Source: Candidatus Tayloriibacteriota bacterium (GTDB taxonomy: Bacteria > Patescibacteriota > Minisyncoccia > Phycocordibacterales > PALSA-1337). Taken from it: a stretch of DNA of 7,589 nucleotides. The notes under the pieces are model-generated. The model had not been told where the DNA came from. It searched no databases and worked only from the letters and a program-made list of their open reading frames with translations. Below, in pieces: positions 5,453-7,589 of this stretch (the first letter of the stretch is position 1; each line of letters opens with the position of its first letter). The DNA lies in contig JAHFMB010000036.1 of the NCBI GenBank assembly GCA_023269245.1, positions 1,014-8,602 on the forward strand, given 5' to 3'. The translations under genes were made by a program, and so were the position numbers.

Positions 5453-7589
5453 ATGAAAAAAATATTGGTCAGCTGTTTTTCGGGAATCGTACTGTGCGGG
5501 GTACTACTATTCGGAGCTTCGCACGTATCTGCTCAAACGTCACCAACTTCTCCATTAAACGTCAGGGGAACGGCAACATCACCAAGTTCTATCACCGTAT
5601 CGTGGTCGGCCCCAGTGAGCGGCAGGCCGGCGGGTTACCATGTATATCGTCGATGTCTTGGTGGCGGTACTATGTGTATAGCTACTCAATTGAATCGTAT
5701 TGCGACTACGACGGGCACTTCATATACTGATCAATATCTCAACCCGAGTCTGTACGTACCGATTGCACCTGGCACTAATTATGAATATTCGGTTGCTGCC
5801 TACAGTGATTCCGCTGGTCTGGTGGAAGGTCCACGCAGCCTGATTGCTTCCGTTGGGACTCCTTTGTATTCAGGTATCTCTGTTTCTCCGAACGGGGGAG
5901 AGACGTATACCCTATCCAGTGCAACACAGAGTATGGATGTGAACATTACCGATGGTGGTCCTGCTCAGGTTGTTTCTGGCTACCAAACATTCCCAAGTGG
6001 CCTTCTGATCAACGATCAAGGCGTTGTGTACCCTGTATATATAGGACACGATACAGTCATTAATACTACGCAAGGCGTCGTCAACTATCTTTGGATGACC
6101 ATTAGTCCAGGTTTGCCTCCAGGCAGATACAAATTACAGCTCCGATATGCGAACAGGTTTGGCCAATACTTGGGCATGTCCAAGAGTGCGAATTACTTTA
6201 CAATCAACAATCCATTTTATGCCCAGGTTACCTCGAAGATTGCTCCTGCTACTGATGTTCCACCAGGGCTTGGCAATCTATACCCATATAGCGGTTTGAA
6301 TATAAATGGTCCGACTAGTTTGTCGGCGGTTGCATATGACAATCTTGGGGTTACTGGGGTGACATTTGCTATTGACGGAACTCCAGTTGGATTGCTTGGG
6401 GTACCTGATACAACCGTTCCATATGGCGTTACTTGGGACTCATCAACCGTCGCAGCAGGTGCGCACACTCTTACAGTAACTGCTACGGATGTATCTGGAA
6501 AGACAGCCACCGCATCTACGGTCTTCAGTACCGGTGTCGCTCCAGCTGTACCTGTTGTGACTCTCACTGCTTCACCGACTTCTGTGACCTCGGGTCAGCC
6601 CTCAACTCTTACGTGGTCGTCGACTAATAATCCAATCTCATGTACTTTATTTGGGTCAAATGGATGGACTGAGACAGTGGCTGCGCAGGGTACCAAGATT
6701 ATCAATCCTGTCGCAACTTCGCCGTTTTCCATGACCTGTATCAATGCGGGCGGGACATCAGCGACAGTAAATGTAACGGTTGTGGTTACCGCAGCGACTC
6801 CTTCGGTTCCAGTCGTCATGCTGTCCGCTTCGCCAGTATCCATTGTCTCTGGTCAGACTTCAACTCTGACATGGTCTTCTACAAACACCAATACCAGCCC
6901 GTCTCTCGGTTGTATTGCCTCGGGTGGCTGGACCGGAGCTAAGGCTGCGCAGGGCACTCAGGCAGTCACTCCTACAGTTAGTACGACATATTCATTGGCG
7001 TGTATCAACGCGACAGGGACATCTACCCCAGTTAACGCGTCGGTTACTGTGACTATTCCTCAAACAACATCAGGAACTGTCAGCGTCAAACGCGTTGACA
7101 GCACATTCACTGTTCTCTCTGGCACCCAAGCAAAGACCGACGCACTTACGCTTACTGCTGCCAATCCTGCCGATTTTACTTCACTCTCGGTTGGCAGCCA
7201 CACCGCATACGCCACTGATCTTACTGGCTACGACGAGTCCGTTGCCCAATGCTCCTATGCAATCGGCGGCACTGAATGTTCCATGGCTTCTGCCGCATTA
7301 TATTCATCTGCGAACGTGACGTGTTCAGGCGGTTATTGCTCTGTCCCGGTAACAGTCGCAGACGGCCAGGTATCAAAAGTGGTATTTAGGTATACTGCAA
7401 GCTCAGCCAATGCGACTACAGGCTCGGTCCGCATCAAGCGTGTCGACAGCTCGTTGGCTGTTATTTCAGGAACTCAAGCAAAAGTTGAGACCTCCTCTCT
7501 CGATTCAACGAATCCGGCAGATGTTGCATCTGTTCCAACCGGAGTTCATACCGCATATGTCACCGATCTTACTGGCTACGACGAATTTG
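5453..7589 (+). CDS. Large secreted multidomain Ig-like/FN3 surface protein, 3'-partial
   Basis: The frame is open from ATG 5453 to the window edge (712 codons, no stop). Residues 1-27 are a signal peptide (MKK, hydrophobic core, cleavage expected after SHVSA). Residues about 29-135 look like a fibronectin type III domain (ITVSWSAP, YHVYRR, GTNYEYSVAAY). Residues about 142-252 start with SPNGGE (145-150) and fit the SPNGGE-type Ser/Thr-rich Ig-like domain common in CPR proteins, although its usual I.W motif is weak. Residues about 258-362 resemble a bacterial Big-type Ig domain (VTGVTFAIDGTPVG, HTLTVTATDVSGK). Two 86-residue Ig-like repeats follow at 366-536, then 116-residue repeats from 539, the second cut by the edge. 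Domain names are by pattern. The likely role is cell-surface contact or adhesion, an inference. There is no Shine-Dalgarno motif and no convincing promoter in the 54-nt gap before it. Confidence 0.93.
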   Translation, partial: MKKILVSCFSGIVLCGVLLFGASHVSAQTSPTSPLNVRGTATSPSSITVSWSAPVSGRPAGYHVYRRCLGGGTMCIATQLNRIATTTGTSYTDQYLNPSLYVPIAPGTNYEYSVAAYSDSAGLVEGPRSLIASVGTPLYSGISVSPNGGETYTLSSATQSMDVNITDGGPAQVVSGYQTFPSGLLINDQGVVYPVYIGHDTVINTTQGVVNYLWMTISPGLPPGRYKLQLRYANRFGQYLGMSKSANYFTINNPFYAQVTSKIAPATDVPPGLGNLYPYSGLNINGPTSLSAVAYDNLGVTGVTFAIDGTPVGLLGVPDTTVPYGVTWDSSTVAAGAHTLTVTATDVSGKTATASTVFSTGVAPAVPVVTLTASPTSVTSGQPSTLTWSSTNNPISCTLFGSNGWTETVAAQGTKIINPVATSPFSMTCINAGGTSATVNVTVVVTAATPSVPVVMLSASPVSIVSGQTSTLTWSSTNTNTSPSLGCIASGGWTGAKAAQGTQAVTPTVSTTYSLACINATGTSTPVNASVTVTIPQTTSGTVSVKRVDSTFTVLSGTQAKTDALTLTAANPADFTSLSVGSHTAYATDLTGYDESVAQCSYAIGGTECSMASAALYSSANVTCSGGYCSVPVTVADGQVSKVVFRYTASSANATTGSVRIKRVDSSLAVISGTQAKVETSSLDSTNPADVASVPTGVHTAYVTDLTGYDEF
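6548..7060 (+). repeat. Two tandem 86-residue Ig-like repeats within the surface protein
   Basis: Copy 1 spans 6548-6805 and copy 2 spans 6806-7060. Both begin VPVV.L.ASP.S..SGQ.STLTWSSTN, carry a C...GW.....AQGT segment, and end CIN..GTS. Each has two Cys, 32 residues apart in copy 1 (397 and 429) and 30 apart in copy 2 (487 and 517), placed as in an Ig-type disulfide across the sandwich. Similarity is clear in protein but diverged in DNA. Confidence 0.88.
7067..7589 (+). repeat. Tandem 116-residue repeats within the surface protein, second copy cut by the window edge
   Basis: Copy 1 is 7067-7414 and copy 2 starts at 7415. The motif KRVDS recurs with an exact 348-nt offset (7088 and 7436), as does TDLTGYDE. 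A 20-nt stretch is identical at 7217-7236 and 7565-7584. Copy 1 contains four Cys (residues 600, 609, 624, 629). The strand pattern, ending S.SVGSHTAYATDLTGY and VTVADGQVSKVVFRYT, resembles the prealbumin-like or PEGA/Cna-B-like stalk domains of surface proteins; this is pattern inference. Confidence 0.88.

Noticed and set aside
5494..5730. 78-residue plus-strand frame inside the surface protein gene
   Set aside because: It is out of frame with the signal peptide and FN3-like domain, which are continuous from 5453.
6217..6843. Minus-strand frames of 116 and 82 residues inside the surface protein
   Set aside because: Thr/Val-rich antisense shadows of the repetitive Ig-domain coding sequence, with no start signals.
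1..7589. Alternative genetic code with TGA as Gly, as in Gracilibacteria and Absconditabacteria
   Set aside because: No in-frame TGA occurs within the conserved genes, Gly uses GGN codons, and TGA ends two genes at sensible positions.
6548..7589. CRISPR or tandem DNA repeat array
   Set aside because: The repeats are protein-coding domains of 86 and 116 residues in one open frame, without spacer structure.

Overview
The window reads as part of a Patescibacteria (CPR) genome, most likely of Parcubacteria type. This is inference. It rests on compact genes, many small proteins with a single N-terminal membrane helix, a large Ig-like/fibronectin-like surface protein of the kind common in that group, and translation starts without Shine-Dalgarno sequences. 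The standard genetic code fits every gene: Gly uses GGN codons and TGA serves as a stop. No tRNA, rRNA, CRISPR array, transposase or phage gene was seen.

Positions 1-1570 hold the first half of a broken str operon: rpsL (uS12, missing about six N-terminal codons), an AT-rich hairpin spacer, rpsG (uS7), and a small membrane-anchored protein gene starting 2 nt after rpsG. A strong intrinsic terminator lies at 1539-1570. It is shared with the converging minus-strand gene, whose last codons lie inside the stem.

Positions 1551-2249 (minus strand) encode two small proteins, each with one N-terminal membrane helix and a predicted cytoplasmic tail. The gene at 1551-1946 has a plausible promoter of its own, with a 12-bp direct repeat around it. 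Positions 2250-2422 form a divergent spacer leading to fusA.

Positions 2423-4648 hold fusA (EF-G, full length, all GTPase motifs present), followed by a 21-bp perfect inverted repeat that looks like a bidirectional terminator. tuf, the usual next gene of the str operon, is absent.

Positions 4735-7589 hold cell-surface genes. One encodes a 207-residue anchored protein with a Ser/Thr/Asp-rich stalk. After a 54-nt gap comes a secreted multidomain protein running off the right edge (712 codons visible): signal peptide, FN3-like domain, SPNGGE-type domain, Big-type Ig domain, two tandem 86-residue Ig-like repeats with paired cysteines, then 116-residue repeats.

The observations most worth checking are a one-residue contraction of the universally conserved KDLPG loop of uS12, the splitting of str by envelope genes, the absence of Shine-Dalgarno sequences at all seven visible starts together with very short predicted leaders, and the recently duplicated repeats of the surface protein. 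No clearly new defence or mobile system is visible.
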